Shown: piece by piece, positions 1-9,057 of the stretch
How the letters are laid out: every line of letters starts with the position of its first letter
How positions within the stretch are numbered: position 1 is the first letter of the stretch
Program-made: the position numbers and the translations under genes
Notes under the pieces: generated by a model
Told to the model about the DNA's origin: nothing
Databases searched by the model: none
Seen by the model: only the letters and a program-made list of their open reading frames with translations
DNA from: an uncultured Cellulophaga sp.
GTDB taxonomy: Bacteria; Bacteroidota; Bacteroidia; Flavobacteriales; Flavobacteriaceae
Direction of reading: 5' to 3'
DNA: 64,000 nt
Assembly (NCBI GenBank): GCA_947492955.1
Contig: CANLOV010000007.1
Coordinates: 62,001-126,000, forward strand

Positions 1-139
1 CTTTAAACGTTGCCATTTCATATTGTGGAGTATCTGGATATTCTTTTTCTAAAGTCTCTAATAAATCTTGTGAATATATAGATTGACTTATTCCTATACA
101 CACAAAAAATAATAAATTAAATAAAATGTTATTTTTCAT
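1..139 (-). CDS. Partial secreted protein, DUF5777-like N-terminus
   Basis: Only the first 46 codons are inside the window; the gene runs off the left edge. The product starts with a signal peptide (MKNNILFNLLFFVCIGISQS) and continues into a stretch ending YEMATFK. That resembles the start of DUF5777 beta-barrel proteins, which often sit beside YceI genes in Flavobacteriia. The ATG at 137-139 overlaps the stop of the upstream yceI-like gene by 11 nt, so the two are probably translationally coupled. The family call rests on a very short segment. Confidence 0.55.
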   Translation of the reverse strand, partial: MKNNILFNLLFFVCIGISQSIYSQDLLETLEKEYPDTPQYEMATFK

Positions 140-677
140 AAGGCTCATATTCAAATCTAAATTTTATAGCAATAATCTTAGCGATATTTGGCGCTAAAAC
201 AGGTGGTATTTTTATATTAAAATCTTTAACGGTGGCATCAAAATCTCCCGATAATATATACTTTCCATTAAAATTTTCTATACTAGTTCTAATTTCAACT
301 TCTTTAGTAATGCCATGTATTGTTAATTTTCCTTTTATTAACTTAACTTGTTTTTCTATTTCTAATGGCTCTAAATCTATAATATCACCAGTAAATGTTG
401 CTTTTGGGTATTTATCAGACTCTATATAACTTTCATTAAAATGCTCGTGCATTAAAGATTTTTTAAAAACAAAAGCATTCATTAGCATACTAATAGCTAT
501 TTCTTTTTTAGAAAAATCTATAATACTTAAAACCTGGTTATTAGTTGCTTCTATATTTTCTACCGAAGTATGGGAGAAAAAAGAAACATGACCTTGGCGT
601 GCTATTACTTTTTCGATTTCTTGGCTACTGCCAATAAAACTTAGCAAAAGAAATAATAAAACAATTATTTTATTCAT
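129..677 (-). CDS. YceI family periplasmic protein
   Basis: The 182-residue protein has an N-terminal signal peptide (about residues 1-19) and then a YceI-like lipocalin fold. Visible hallmarks are F-S-H-T-S-V-E near the start of the mature part, a central K-Y-P-K-A-T-F-T-G-D strand, and a late L-T-I-H-G-I-T-K segment. YceI proteins bind isoprenoid-type lipids in the periplasm; the ligand here is unknown. The gene overlaps the OB-fold gene upstream by 8 nt and the partial gene downstream by 11 nt, so the three form an operon. Confidence 0.9.
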   Translation of the reverse strand: MNKIIVLLFLLLSFIGSSQEIEKVIARQGHVSFFSHTSVENIEATNNQVLSIIDFSKKEIAISMLMNAFVFKKSLMHEHFNESYIESDKYPKATFTGDIIDLEPLEIEKQVKLIKGKLTIHGITKEVEIRTSIENFNGKYILSGDFDATVKDFNIKIPPVLAPNIAKIIAIKFRFEYEPYEK

Positions 678-1104
678 CGGTTGGTTTATTAATCAACATA
701 CAATTTAATAGGATAGCATCTTTTAAAAAGCCTTTACATATACCTTTTAATTTAACTTGCTCTCCTACAGTAAGCCTTTTTACAGCTTTTAATTGGTCTT
801 GTTGCATATCGCACAATACACTAGATGAGGGAATATTTCCGTGCAATAATACTGTATTTCGATTATTTAAAAAAGTAATCTCTTTTACAATACCATTTAC
901 TTCAATAATTTTACCCTTAAAAGTAGTATTCGCTAATTTTTCATTTGTGTTAAAAGAGGCCACTAATTCATTAGCACTAACCGTTTTTTCTGTTGCTATT
1001 GTTTCTATATCTATTTTATAAGGATTAGATACTTTATAATAGATAAAGGATACTATAGATAAGAAAGCTAAAAGAAGAAGTAATATTTTATTTTTTCTAT
1101 TCAT
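670..1104 (-). CDS. OB-fold (tRNA_anti-like) membrane-anchored protein
   Basis: This is a protein of about 144 residues with one N-terminal membrane segment (LLLLLAFLSIVSFIYY) and a C-terminal OB-fold of the tRNA_anti-like type. The fold is shown by the F-K-G-K-I-I-E-V-N-G-I-V-K strand and the later V-G-E-Q-V-K-L-K-G-I-C-K-G motif. I chose the ATG at 1102-1104 because the next upstream in-frame ATG adds only five residues before the basic start MNRKNK. Such genes commonly precede yceI in Flavobacteriia. The OB-fold probably acts in the envelope; its ligand is unknown. It is the first gene of the minus-strand operon. Confidence 0.75.
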   Translation of the reverse strand: MNRKNKILLLLLAFLSIVSFIYYKVSNPYKIDIETIATEKTVSANELVASFNTNEKLANTTFKGKIIEVNGIVKEITFLNNRNTVLLHGNIPSSSVLCDMQQDQLKAVKRLTVGEQVKLKGICKGFLKDAILLNCMLINKPTDE

Positions 1105-1220
1105 TAATGCTATTAACACATAAAACTTTACTCGTAGTATATTTTAATTCTAAAATTAAGCATTATTTATCTGCTATTCTATAAATAACATTTCAATACC
1201 AAAAAACTACAGTTGAGTAA

Positions 1221-1236
1221 GTCTTATTCGTAAGAC
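1221..1236 (+). promoter_or_regulatory. Hairpin/operator upstream of TonB receptor
   Basis: GTCTTA-TTCG-TAAGAC is a perfect 6 bp inverted repeat with a TTCG tetraloop, 55 bp before the TonB receptor ATG. A degenerate -7-like TACATTTTTG lies just downstream at about 1249-1258. The repeat could be a repressor site or an mRNA hairpin. No further support is visible. Confidence 0.35.
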
Positions 1237-1290
1237 CTTAAGTTTCTCTACATTTTTGTCTCATCAAAACAAAAAGAAACAAACAGACTC

Positions 1291-3450
1291 ATGAAACATT
1301 TACAATACATCATTATTTTTTTAATCTCAATTAGCAGTTTTTGTCAAACTAAGATATCTGGGATTGTTACCGATAAAAAAAATACTCCTTTAGCTGGTGT
1401 TAACATATATTTAGAAGGTACTTATGATGGTGCTTCTACAAATGAAAAGGGAGAGTTTTATTTTGAAACCACAGAAAAAAACACACAAACACTAATTGCA
1501 TCTATGATGTCTTATGAAACACATTATGAAATGGGTGATGTTTCTTATTTAAAAGGCTTAAAAATTATTTTAAGAGAAGCTATTAACGAACTAACAGGTG
1601 TTACGCTAACAGCAGGTACCTTTGAGGCAGGCGGAACATCTAAAGCTTCTGTTCTTAAACCTTTAGATATTGTTACTACTGCTGGCGCCGCAGGTGATTT
1701 TGTTGCGGCATTACAAACTTTACCAGGTACTTCTACTGTGAATGAAAGCGGACGTTTATTTGTTCGTGGTGGTACTGCTGGGGAAACACAAATATTTGTA
1801 GATGGCTTGCGTGTTTTTCAACCATTTTTAGCTACAGGCAACAATATTCCAACAAGAGGTCGTTTATCTCCTTTTTTATTTAAAGGCATATCTTTTAGTA
1901 CAGGTGGTTACTCTGCCGAATACGGACAAGCATTATCAAGTGTACTACAATTAAATACAACAGATTTACCCGATGAGGAAAAAACAGATTTAGGAATTAT
2001 GTCTGTAGGAGGTAATTTAGGACATACCAAAATATGGGGTAACAAATCTTTAAGTGTAAATACTTCTTATCTAAATTTAGCACCCTATGAATCTTTAATT
2101 CCATCAAATCAGGGAGTAAGTTGGAATAAACCCTACGAATCTATTTCTGGTGAAGCAGTATATAGAAGTAATTACGATAAAGGAATATTTAAATTATATA
2201 CTGGTTTTAGTAAATCTGATTTAGATATTGATCAGGAAGATATTAATTATGAGGATTTTATAAACTTTAAAAACAAAAACAGTAATCTTTACTTTAATGC
2301 ATCGTACAAACATTTTTATGATAAAGAATGGACTTTATATACAGGGGCAAGTGTTTCTGTAGATAAAAATGACATTGGAATTATTACCAATACTATAGAA
2401 AACAAAGAAACAGCATCGCACACTAAAATTAAATTGAAAAAAAGTTTTACGAATAGATTTTCTTTAAATTTTGGTGCAGAACATTTTATAAGTGATTTTA
2501 GCGAAACATTTAAAGATGCTAGCAATTTTTCTTTTGATACAGGTTATACCGATAATTTAACTGCCACATTTGCAGAAACCGATATCTTTTTTAGTAACAA
2601 ATTTGCTTTAAAACTTGGGGCTAGAGCAGAATATTCATCATTATTAAACAATGTTACACTATCTCCAAGAGTTACCGTTGCTCATAAAAACAACGAACAT
2701 TCACAATTTTCTTTTGCTTATGGAGATTTTTACCAAAATCCATCGAGAGATTACTTAAAATTTGATGCAGGTTTAAAACCTCAAAAAACATCACATTACA
2801 TTTTAAATTATCAATCTATAAAAAACAAAAAAACATTTAGAATTGAAGCGTATTACAAAGACTATAAAAGTTTAGTAAAGTACAATACCGAACTACCTGT
2901 TTTTGATGCTGAATATACAAACTTTGGTAAGGGCTATGCCACAGGTTTAGATATTTTTTGGCGAGATAATAAAAGTATAAAAAACCTAGATTACTGGGCT
3001 TCTTACTCTTATTTAGATACAAAACGTAATGATAGAAATTTTAGAGAAAGTGCTACGCCTAATTTTGCAGCAAAACATAATTTATCTTTAGTAACTAAAT
3101 ATTTTATAGAAGATTTACGCTCGCAAGTTGGAGTGTCTTATAATTATGCAAGCGGAAGACCTTATGATAATCCAAATACCCCAGAATTTTTTGCAGAAAA
3201 AACAAAATCTTATAACAATTTAAGTTTTAATTGGGCTTATTTAATAACGCAACAAAAGATTTTATTCCTTTCTATAAATAATATCGCAAGTATTAACAAT
3301 ATAAATGGGTACCAGTATGCAAATACTCCTGATGCTACAGGGAACTTTAACCGTAGAACTATACGACCAACTGCCGATAGCTTCTTTTTTGTAGGCTTCT
3401 TTTGGACTATTAGTAAAAATAAAACAACTAATCAATTAGATAATTTATAA
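1291..3450 (+). CDS. TonB-dependent outer-membrane receptor with carboxypeptidase-like domain
   Basis: The 719-residue protein starts with a signal peptide (about residues 1-19, ending SSFCQ). A carboxypeptidase-regulatory-like domain follows (residues 20-95, with V-T-D-K-K-N-T-P-L-A-G-V-N-I-Y-L-E-G-T), then a TonB plug (about 105-225, with V-R-G-G-T-A-G-E-T-Q-I-F-V-D-G) and a beta-barrel to the C-terminus. No SusD partner is adjacent, so a glycan-importing SusC/D pair is unlikely. The DUF2141 and TPR genes downstream suggest one exported module. The substrate cannot be told from sequence. Confidence 0.93.
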   Translation: MKHLQYIIIFLISISSFCQTKISGIVTDKKNTPLAGVNIYLEGTYDGASTNEKGEFYFETTEKNTQTLIASMMSYETHYEMGDVSYLKGLKIILREAINELTGVTLTAGTFEAGGTSKASVLKPLDIVTTAGAAGDFVAALQTLPGTSTVNESGRLFVRGGTAGETQIFVDGLRVFQPFLATGNNIPTRGRLSPFLFKGISFSTGGYSAEYGQALSSVLQLNTTDLPDEEKTDLGIMSVGGNLGHTKIWGNKSLSVNTSYLNLAPYESLIPSNQGVSWNKPYESISGEAVYRSNYDKGIFKLYTGFSKSDLDIDQEDINYEDFINFKNKNSNLYFNASYKHFYDKEWTLYTGASVSVDKNDIGIITNTIENKETASHTKIKLKKSFTNRFSLNFGAEHFISDFSETFKDASNFSFDTGYTDNLTATFAETDIFFSNKFALKLGARAEYSSLLNNVTLSPRVTVAHKNNEHSQFSFAYGDFYQNPSRDYLKFDAGLKPQKTSHYILNYQSIKNKKTFRIEAYYKDYKSLVKYNTELPVFDAEYTNFGKGYATGLDIFWRDNKSIKNLDYWASYSYLDTKRNDRNFRESATPNFAAKHNLSLVTKYFIEDLRSQVGVSYNYASGRPYDNPNTPEFFAEKTKSYNNLSFNWAYLITQQKILFLSINNIASINNINGYQYANTPDATGNFNRRTIRPTADSFFFVGFFWTISKNKTTNQLDNL

Positions 3451-3566
3451 CCATCTGAACGCTACAAATACAGTTCGGTTACAAATACTAACAATTCGGT
3501 TTCCTTTTTTTATGTATCAAGTAACAACCATCTAATTTTACATCATAATTAATAATCACAATAGTA

Positions 3567-3995
3567 ATGAAAACACTTAAAATATTAGTAACAGCAGCAT
3601 TCTTTTTTAGTATATGCATTGGATTTGCACAAGAAAAAAGTGCAGGCACAGTTAATGTAGAAATTTCTAACATTAGTAATGAAAAAGGTATTATAATGGT
3701 AGGCCTTTATAATTCTGAAAGCACTTGGTTAAACAAAATATATACAGGAACAACAAGTGAGATAAAAAACGGAAAAGCAACAGCAAGCTTTACTAATATT
3801 CCGAATGGAACTTACGCCGTTGGTATATACCATGATGAGGATGTAAATGGAAAACTAAATATGTTTTTAGGCATGTTTCCTACTGAGGATAGTGGAGCCT
3901 CTAACAATGCTCCTGCAAAATTTGGTCCTCCAAAATGGAAAGATGCCAAATTTGAAATTAATGGAAATACAATTAATCAACACATAAAACTATAA
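3567..3995 (+). CDS. DUF2141 domain-containing secreted protein
   Basis: This 142-residue protein has a signal peptide (about residues 1-21, ending CIGFAQ) and one DUF2141 domain. Typical blocks are G-I-I-M-V-G-L-Y-N-S-E, I-P-N-G-T-Y-A-V-G-I-Y-H-D-E-D-V-N-G-K-L and the C-terminal K-F-G-P-P-K-W-K-D-A-K-F. DUF2141 proteins are beta-sandwich envelope proteins of unknown role, frequently encoded beside TonB receptors. Only 10 nt separate it from the following TPR gene, so the two are co-transcribed. Confidence 0.9.
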   Translation: MKTLKILVTAAFFFSICIGFAQEKSAGTVNVEISNISNEKGIIMVGLYNSESTWLNKIYTGTTSEIKNGKATASFTNIPNGTYAVGIYHDEDVNGKLNMFLGMFPTEDSGASNNAPAKFGPPKWKDAKFEINGNTINQHIKL

Positions 3996-4005
3996 AACAA
4001 AAATC

Positions 4006-4629
4006 ATGAAAAAAGTAACTTTAATCTTAGCGTTCTTAATTGCAAATATAACTTTAGCACAAGATCAATATACCAAAGGAATGCAAAAAGCATTTGAGCT
4101 TTGGGGTAACGGAAATACTAGTGAAGCAGCAAATTTATTTGAACGTATTGCAACAGCAGAACCAGATAATTGGCTCCCTTATTATTACGTAGCACAAATA
4201 AATACTATTATATCTTTTGGAGAAAAAGACCAAGAAAAACTAACAAAACAACTAGGAAAAGCGCAAGAGTATACAGATTTAGCAAAGGCAATTTCTAAAG
4301 ACAATCCAGAAATTTTAATACAACAAGCATTAGTACATACTGCTTGGGTTGCATTTGATGGTGCTACTTATGGAATGACACTGTCTGCAAAAGTAAACGC
4401 TTTGTATAAAAAAGCTATAGAAATTGCACCAGATAACCCTAGAGCAATTTTTTCTAAAGCCGAATGGGATATGGGTACGGCTCAATTTTTTGGACAAGAT
4501 GTAACTCCATATTGTAAAGATGTAGAACGTTCTATACCATTATTTGACACTTATACATCGGACATCCCTTTTTATCCAAAATGGGGAAAAGAAAGAGCGC
4601 AAATGATTGCTGAAAATTGTAAAGAATAA
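4006..4629 (+). CDS. Secreted TPR-like protein
   Basis: The 207-residue protein has a signal peptide (residues 1-18, ending ITLAQ) and helical repeats of TPR type. These include a block near residues 25-55 (A-F-E-L-W-G-N-G-N-T-S-E-A-A-N-L-F-E-R-I) and another near 130-150 (L-Y-K-K-A-I-E-I-A-P-D-N-P-R-A-I). It probably acts as a periplasmic scaffold in the TonB-DUF2141 module, which is inference from position. No catalytic motif is visible. Confidence 0.8.
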   Translation: MKKVTLILAFLIANITLAQDQYTKGMQKAFELWGNGNTSEAANLFERIATAEPDNWLPYYYVAQINTIISFGEKDQEKLTKQLGKAQEYTDLAKAISKDNPEILIQQALVHTAWVAFDGATYGMTLSAKVNALYKKAIEIAPDNPRAIFSKAEWDMGTAQFFGQDVTPYCKDVERSIPLFDTYTSDIPFYPKWGKERAQMIAENCKE

Positions 4630-4738
4630 AAAGACACATAATAGACTATTAGTTTTGTAATATTGAGTAATCTTTAATTGTTCTAATTTCTGTAATTTTA
4701 TAAGTTGATAAATACAATCGGCCACAGAGGTTAAAACT

Positions 4739-7039
4739 ATGAGTACTATTAAAAAGAGAAAAGTATCTTCAGAGGGTTCAAAAGAATTTACTGGCATTAA
4801 ATTAAAAGCTCCGGCAACCTATGCAGCAGGTTTAAAAGCTGTAAAAGTTGCTTTAGATCATGCTTTTAAAGAAATGGGAGTTACTAAATCTTTTAAAGGA
4901 TTAGCTCAAATGAATCAAAAAGAAGGTTTTGATTGTCCTGGTTGTGCATGGCCAGATCCAGAAAAACCTTCTAAAGTAGCAGAGTACTGTGAAAATGGAG
5001 CCAAAGCATTAGCAGAAGAAGCTACAAATGAAAAGGTAGACCGAGATTTTTTTGCTAAATATTCTGTAGAAGAAATTTCTCAATGGACAGATTATAAGAT
5101 AGGTAAAAGCGGCCGTATTACTGAACCTATGATTTTACGTCCTGGAAAAATACACTATGAACCTATTAATTGGAATGAGGCCTACCAAGAAATTGCAAAA
5201 CATTTAAAAGCATTAGATCACCCCGATGAAGCTATTTTTTACACCTCAGGGCGATCTAGTAACGAAGCTGCTTTCTTATATGGAGTATTTATACGTGCTT
5301 TTGGTACGCACAATATGCCCGATTGCTCTAATATGTGTCATGAATCTTCAGGAGTAGCCTTATCGGAAACCTTAGGAATAGGTAAAGGCTCTGTTAAATT
5401 AGAAGATTTTGATAAGGCAGAAGTAGTAATGGTTATGGGGCAAAATCCAGGTACCAATCACCCTCGTATGCTTTCGGCTCTACAAAAATGTAAAGAAAAT
5501 GGCGGTTCTGTAATTAGTATAAACCCTTTGGCAGAAGCTGGTCTTATACGATTTAAAAACCCTCAAGAAATAAAAGGAGTTTTACAAGGAGGAGAAGCAA
5601 TAACAGATATACATCTTCAAGTAAAAATTAATCAAGATATTGCTGTAATGAAAGTTATTCTAAAGCGTTTGTTAGCTTTAGATAAATTAAAAAAGAATGT
5701 TTTTGATCATGATTTTATTGCAAAATATACAGATGGTTATGATGCTTTTGTAGAGCATATAGAACAATTTAATGAAGATTCACTTATAGCCCAATCTGGA
5801 GTAAGTTCCGATGATATACAGAAAGTAGTAAACTTATTAGAAAAAAAAGATAAAATTATTATCTGCTGGGCAATGGGATTAACACAACATAAAAATGGTG
5901 TTGAAAACATTAAAGAATGTGTTAACCTATTATTATTAAAAGGAAGTTTAGGAAAAGAAGGAGCGGGTACTTGTCCTGTACGTGGTCATAGTAACGTACA
6001 AGGAGATCGTAGTGTAGGAATTGTACATCATGCAAATCCTGTTTTTAATGAAGCCTTAAAAAAAGAATTTGGTTTTGAAGCACCTACTAAAGGAGGTTAT
6101 GATGTTGTAGAGTGTATTGAAGCAATGCACAAAGAAAAAGCTAAAATATTTATGGCTTTAGGAGGAAATTTTGTTTCTGCTGCGTCTGATACTACTTATA
6201 CTGCAGAGGCGCTTCAAAAATGCGATTTAACTATTAATGTTTCTACCAAATTAAATAGAAACCATACTGTTGCAGGAAAAACTTCTATTATTTTACCCAC
6301 TTTAGGACGCTCAGAATTTGATGAAAGAGATGGGAAACAACGTTTCTTTACTGTAGAGAATAGTATGGGAGTTGTACACCGCTCTAAAGGTTTATTAAAA
6401 CCAGCTTCAGGAAATTTAAAAAGCGAACCCGAAATTATAGGTGGCATAGCAGATGCTTATTTTAAAGGTAAACATCCAGTAAATTGGAAAGCTTACGGAG
6501 AAAATTATGAAATGATTCGTACTAGTTTAGCTAATGTTTTAACAGACTATAAAGGACTAGAAGAAAAATCTAAAGGTTCAGGGTTTTATTTACGTAATAA
6601 TGTACGCAATTTAGATTTTAGTAAGTTACCTAATGGAAAAGCTCAATTTTCTAATAATAGTTTACCCAATCATAATTTAAATAAAGACGAATTTTTATTA
6701 ATGACCATTCGTTCTCACGACCAATTTAACACAACTATTTATGGTTTAGACGATCGTTATAGAGGCATATATAATGAGCGTAGAATTGTTTTAATTAATA
6801 AAAAAGATATGGAACGTTTAAATCTAAAAAAATTAGATGTGGTACATATTATTAGTAATTATGACCACAAAGAACGTAAAGCACTTAACTTTTTAATAAT
6901 TCCTTATAATATTCCACAAGGAAATTTAGCCTCTTATTTTCCAGAAACCAACGTATTAATACCTTATAACCAGTTTGCAGATAAAAGTAATACGCCTATA
7001 AGTAAATCTGTTAAAGTAACACTAGAAAAAGTAAACTAA
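4739..7039 (+). CDS. FdhF/YdeP family molybdopterin oxidoreductase
   Basis: The 766-residue cytoplasmic protein lacks a Tat signal. It belongs to the FdhF/YdeP branch of molybdopterin oxidoreductases. The N-terminus has the branch-specific C-P-G-C-A-W-P-D-P motif (about residue 66-74). Molybdopterin-binding blocks follow (Y-T-S-G-R-S-S-N-E-A; V-M-G-Q-N-P-G-T-N-H-P), and the C-terminal molydop-binding domain has R-S-H-D-Q-F-N-T-T-I-Y-G. Cys200 in S-N-M-C-H-E-S-S-G sits where formate dehydrogenases carry their Mo-ligating Sec or Cys. The classical N-terminal 4Fe-4S CxxCxxxC set is absent. The substrate of YdeP-type enzymes is not established. The gene stands alone, 109 bp after the TPR gene. 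Confidence 0.9.
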   Translation: MSTIKKRKVSSEGSKEFTGIKLKAPATYAAGLKAVKVALDHAFKEMGVTKSFKGLAQMNQKEGFDCPGCAWPDPEKPSKVAEYCENGAKALAEEATNEKVDRDFFAKYSVEEISQWTDYKIGKSGRITEPMILRPGKIHYEPINWNEAYQEIAKHLKALDHPDEAIFYTSGRSSNEAAFLYGVFIRAFGTHNMPDCSNMCHESSGVALSETLGIGKGSVKLEDFDKAEVVMVMGQNPGTNHPRMLSALQKCKENGGSVISINPLAEAGLIRFKNPQEIKGVLQGGEAITDIHLQVKINQDIAVMKVILKRLLALDKLKKNVFDHDFIAKYTDGYDAFVEHIEQFNEDSLIAQSGVSSDDIQKVVNLLEKKDKIIICWAMGLTQHKNGVENIKECVNLLLLKGSLGKEGAGTCPVRGHSNVQGDRSVGIVHHANPVFNEALKKEFGFEAPTKGGYDVVECIEAMHKEKAKIFMALGGNFVSAASDTTYTAEALQKCDLTINVSTKLNRNHTVAGKTSIILPTLGRSEFDERDGKQRFFTVENSMGVVHRSKGLLKPASGNLKSEPEIIGGIADAYFKGKHPVNWKAYGENYEMIRTSLANVLTDYKGLEEKSKGSGFYLRNNVRNLDFSKLPNGKAQFSNNSLPNHNLNKDEFLLMTIRSHDQFNTTIYGLDDRYRGIYNERRIVLINKKDMERLNLKKLDVVHIISNYDHKERKALNFLIIPYNIPQGNLASYFPETNVLIPYNQFADKSNTPISKSVKVTLEKVN

Positions 7040-7067
7040 ACATAAAAAGTATTTCCAATTTGTTTTC

Positions 7068-7075
7068 TATTTTTG
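7068..7075 (+). promoter_or_regulatory. Bacteroidetes -7 box of ppnP
   Basis: TATTTTTG matches the Bacteroidetes sigma-ABfr -7 consensus TAnnTTTG exactly, 25 bp before the ppnP ATG. No clear -33 TTG is visible at the expected distance. Confidence 0.55.
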
Positions 7076-7100
7076 CTCGTTACTAATTTAATATTATAAA

Positions 7101-7382
7101 ATGTTTAAAACCAATACTTATTTTGACGACAAGGTAATGTCAATGGCATACGAAAATGAAGAAGGAAAAGCTACCGTAGGTCTTATGGCGCCTGGAGAAT
7201 ATACTTTTGGAACTACTTCTGTAGAATATATGACTGTAATTTCTGGAGAAATGCAAGTACAATTACCAGGAACTACTGAATGGAAAACATACAAAGCTTA
7301 CGAAACATTTGTAGTAGAAGCTAATACTTCTTTTAACGTTAAAATGACTTCTGAAACGGCTTATAAATGTGTTTATAAGTAA
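7101..7382 (+). CDS. ppnP: Pyrimidine/purine nucleoside phosphorylase PpnP
   Basis: The 93-residue cupin-fold protein (formerly DUF1255/YaiE) has the family's usual length. Recognisable blocks are N-T-Y-F-D-D-K-V-M-S-M, K-A-T-V-G-L-M-A-P-G-E-Y-T-F-G-T, E-Y-M-T-V-I-S-G-E-M-Q-V and F-N-V-K-M near the end. PpnP phosphorolyses several nucleosides to free base and ribose-1-phosphate. The gene has its own promoter and a strong terminator 30 nt downstream, so it is monocistronic. Confidence 0.93.
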   Translation: MFKTNTYFDDKVMSMAYENEEGKATVGLMAPGEYTFGTTSVEYMTVISGEMQVQLPGTTEWKTYKAYETFVVEANTSFNVKMTSETAYKCVYK

Positions 7383-7411
7383 AAATTACGAATACATTAG
7401 TTACTATATAT

Positions 7412-7445
7412 AAAGCGATCTTGCTAAGCAAGGTCGCTTTTTAAT
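7412..7445 (+). terminator. Intrinsic terminator of ppnP
   Basis: The stem AAAGCGATCTTGC / GCAAGGTCGCTTT has a TAA loop and one G-T pair, and a T-run follows. It lies 30 nt after the ppnP stop. Confidence 0.85.
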
Positions 7446-7571
7446 TTTAAAAACATTAGAGGCATCAAGATTTTTAAAGTTTAAATATCAATTTACAAGA
7501 ACATTACAACACCTTTCTCTTAGCTCACAACAATAATTTATTTAAAAACTATAACCTACTTATATTTATAA

Positions 7572-7660
7572 TGTAATTAAAAAGATAGTTAGTTAAAATT
7601 TTCATTTTCATATAGTGTTCTCAATAAAGAGTTTTGTTTTAGTTAGGCAAAACTCTTTTT
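7572..7660 (+). ncRNA. Putative small RNA, stand-alone copy of the six-member family
   Basis: The copy matches the array at 11.7-12.8 kb. Upstream is TCACAACAATAA, then a TATATTTA box (7561-7568). An unstructured leader follows with the invariant 23 nt block beginning TTTTCATTTTCATATAGTG, then a terminator hairpin AAAGAGTTTTG / CAAAACTCTTT with a T-run. The TSS is guessed from the -7 box. It sits about 60 bp before the YHYH lipoprotein gene, so it could also be read as that gene's attenuated leader. The rest of the 341 bp gap (7383-7723) holds only the ppnP terminator and AT-rich sequence. Confidence 0.5.
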
Positions 7661-7723
7661 AGTTTATAGAATTAAACCTTTTTCTCAAAAAAAAGTCATA
7701 ATTAATAGTTAACCCCAAATATT

Positions 7724-8479
7724 ATGAAAAAATTAAAATACATTTCATTTTTAGTTATACTTATCTTAACTGTTTCTTGTTCTAATGATGAGGTAAAAAC
7801 AGACGACCCAGAGATCATAAATAAAACTACTTATGATATATCTCCTATTTTAACAAAATTTGTAGGTACTGGTTTATCCTATGAAGTAAATGGAAACAAT
7901 GTAACATTTACCACACAAGATTTACCAGATCATACAAGTCCTTATTGGCCAACGGACAATACCTTATATGAAGAGTATAATGGAACCAATGCAGATTGGA
8001 GACAAAACCCAGGTAGTATTGGTGCACAAAATATTGTACTAACAATGACATTAAACCCTGCCGAAGCTACCAATCATCAAGCTACCGGCTTAGGACCTAT
8101 CGGAATTGCAAGAAACGGAGTAGTTTTCTTTAATCAATATGCGGCAGGTAACGAGCCTTTAACTGGTGAAATAAATTCATTTGATCAATGGTTAGGGCAC
8201 CCCGCTATGACCACCTATCATTACCATATAGAACCAACATGGTTAACAAAAACATATGGCAATGATGCCTTTTTAGGCTTACTATCCGATGGTTTTCCTG
8301 TTTATGGGCCAGTAGAAGATGGAAAAACAATTACAAATAGTGATTTAGATAGCTACCATGGACATGTAGGTGCTACTACTGATTTCCCAAATGGAATTTA
8401 TCATTACCATATTACAGGAGAAGACCCTTATTTAAACGGAAACGGTTATTATGGTACACCAGGAAACATAACACGTTAA
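7724..8479 (+). CDS. YHYH domain lipoprotein
   Basis: This 251-residue lipoprotein has a lipobox cysteine in T-V-S-C-S-N-D-E (about residue 19). The YHYH domain follows, with the name-giving T-Y-H-Y-H-I-E motif (about 166-172) and a second I-Y-H-Y-H-I-T-G-E-D-P-Y near the C-terminus. YHYH proteins are predicted envelope proteins of unknown activity; the histidines suggest metal binding. It heads a tight operon with YwqK-like, SCO1-like and sulfatase-like genes, all lipoproteins. The nearby SCO1 copper protein makes a metal-linked role attractive, but that is inference. Confidence 0.88.
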   Translation: MKKLKYISFLVILILTVSCSNDEVKTDDPEIINKTTYDISPILTKFVGTGLSYEVNGNNVTFTTQDLPDHTSPYWPTDNTLYEEYNGTNADWRQNPGSIGAQNIVLTMTLNPAEATNHQATGLGPIGIARNGVVFFNQYAAGNEPLTGEINSFDQWLGHPAMTTYHYHIEPTWLTKTYGNDAFLGLLSDGFPVYGPVEDGKTITNSDLDSYHGHVGATTDFPNGIYHYHITGEDPYLNGNGYYGTPGNITR

Positions 8480-9049
8480 TTGAAATTTTTAGGCTTACAT
8501 ACCATATGTATACTTTTATTTATTTCGGCTTGTACTAAAACTGAAAAAAATATAACAGTAGCCAACACCAATCCAAATTTACAGTTGGATAATGGAGTGC
8601 TACTATACAATCAAAAACCATATAGCGGAAACATTGTAAGCTACTATAAAAACAACAATTTAAAATCTGATGTTAAATATAAAAGTGGTAGAAAGCATGG
8701 TACTGAAAAACAATGGTATTCTAACTCTAATTTAGCTATTGAACGCTATTATACAAAAGGAATAAAAACAGGTATACATAGAGCATGGTGGGATAATGGA
8801 ACTCAAAAATTTGAATATCATTTTAATACAAAAGGAATGTATCATGGTATACATAAAGAATGGTATGCATCCGGACAAATCTATAGAGATTTTAATTATA
8901 TAAACGGACAAGAAGTTGGCAAACAACGTTTATATAAAAGTAATGGAACAATAAAAGCTAATTACGAAGTAGTAAATGGTGAACGTTTTGGCTTAATTGG
9001 CTTAAAAAAATGTAAAACTGTTACTATAAATAGTACCAACCTTAAATAA
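8480..9049 (+). CDS. MORN-variant (YwqK family) lipoprotein, TTG start
   Basis: The 189-residue lipoprotein (lipobox I-S-A-C-T-K, Cys about 18) carries at least five YwqK/MORN-variant repeats. Typical elements are Y-S-G-N-I-V-S-Y-Y, G-R-K-H-G-T-E-K-Q-W-Y and G-M-Y-H-G-I-H-K-E-W-Y-A-S-G. The only start that keeps the signal peptide is a TTG at 8480-8482, directly abutting the TAA of the YHYH gene (TAATTG), which implies coupled translation. The family is often mislabelled an antitoxin. Here it is more likely a surface-anchored repeat protein of the YHYH-SCO1-sulfatase operon. Confidence 0.8.
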   Translation: MKFLGLHTICILLFISACTKTEKNITVANTNPNLQLDNGVLLYNQKPYSGNIVSYYKNNNLKSDVKYKSGRKHGTEKQWYSNSNLAIERYYTKGIKTGIHRAWWDNGTQKFEYHFNTKGMYHGIHKEWYASGQIYRDFNYINGQEVGKQRLYKSNGTIKANYEVVNGERFGLIGLKKCKTVTINSTNLK

Positions 9050-9057
9050 TAAAAAGA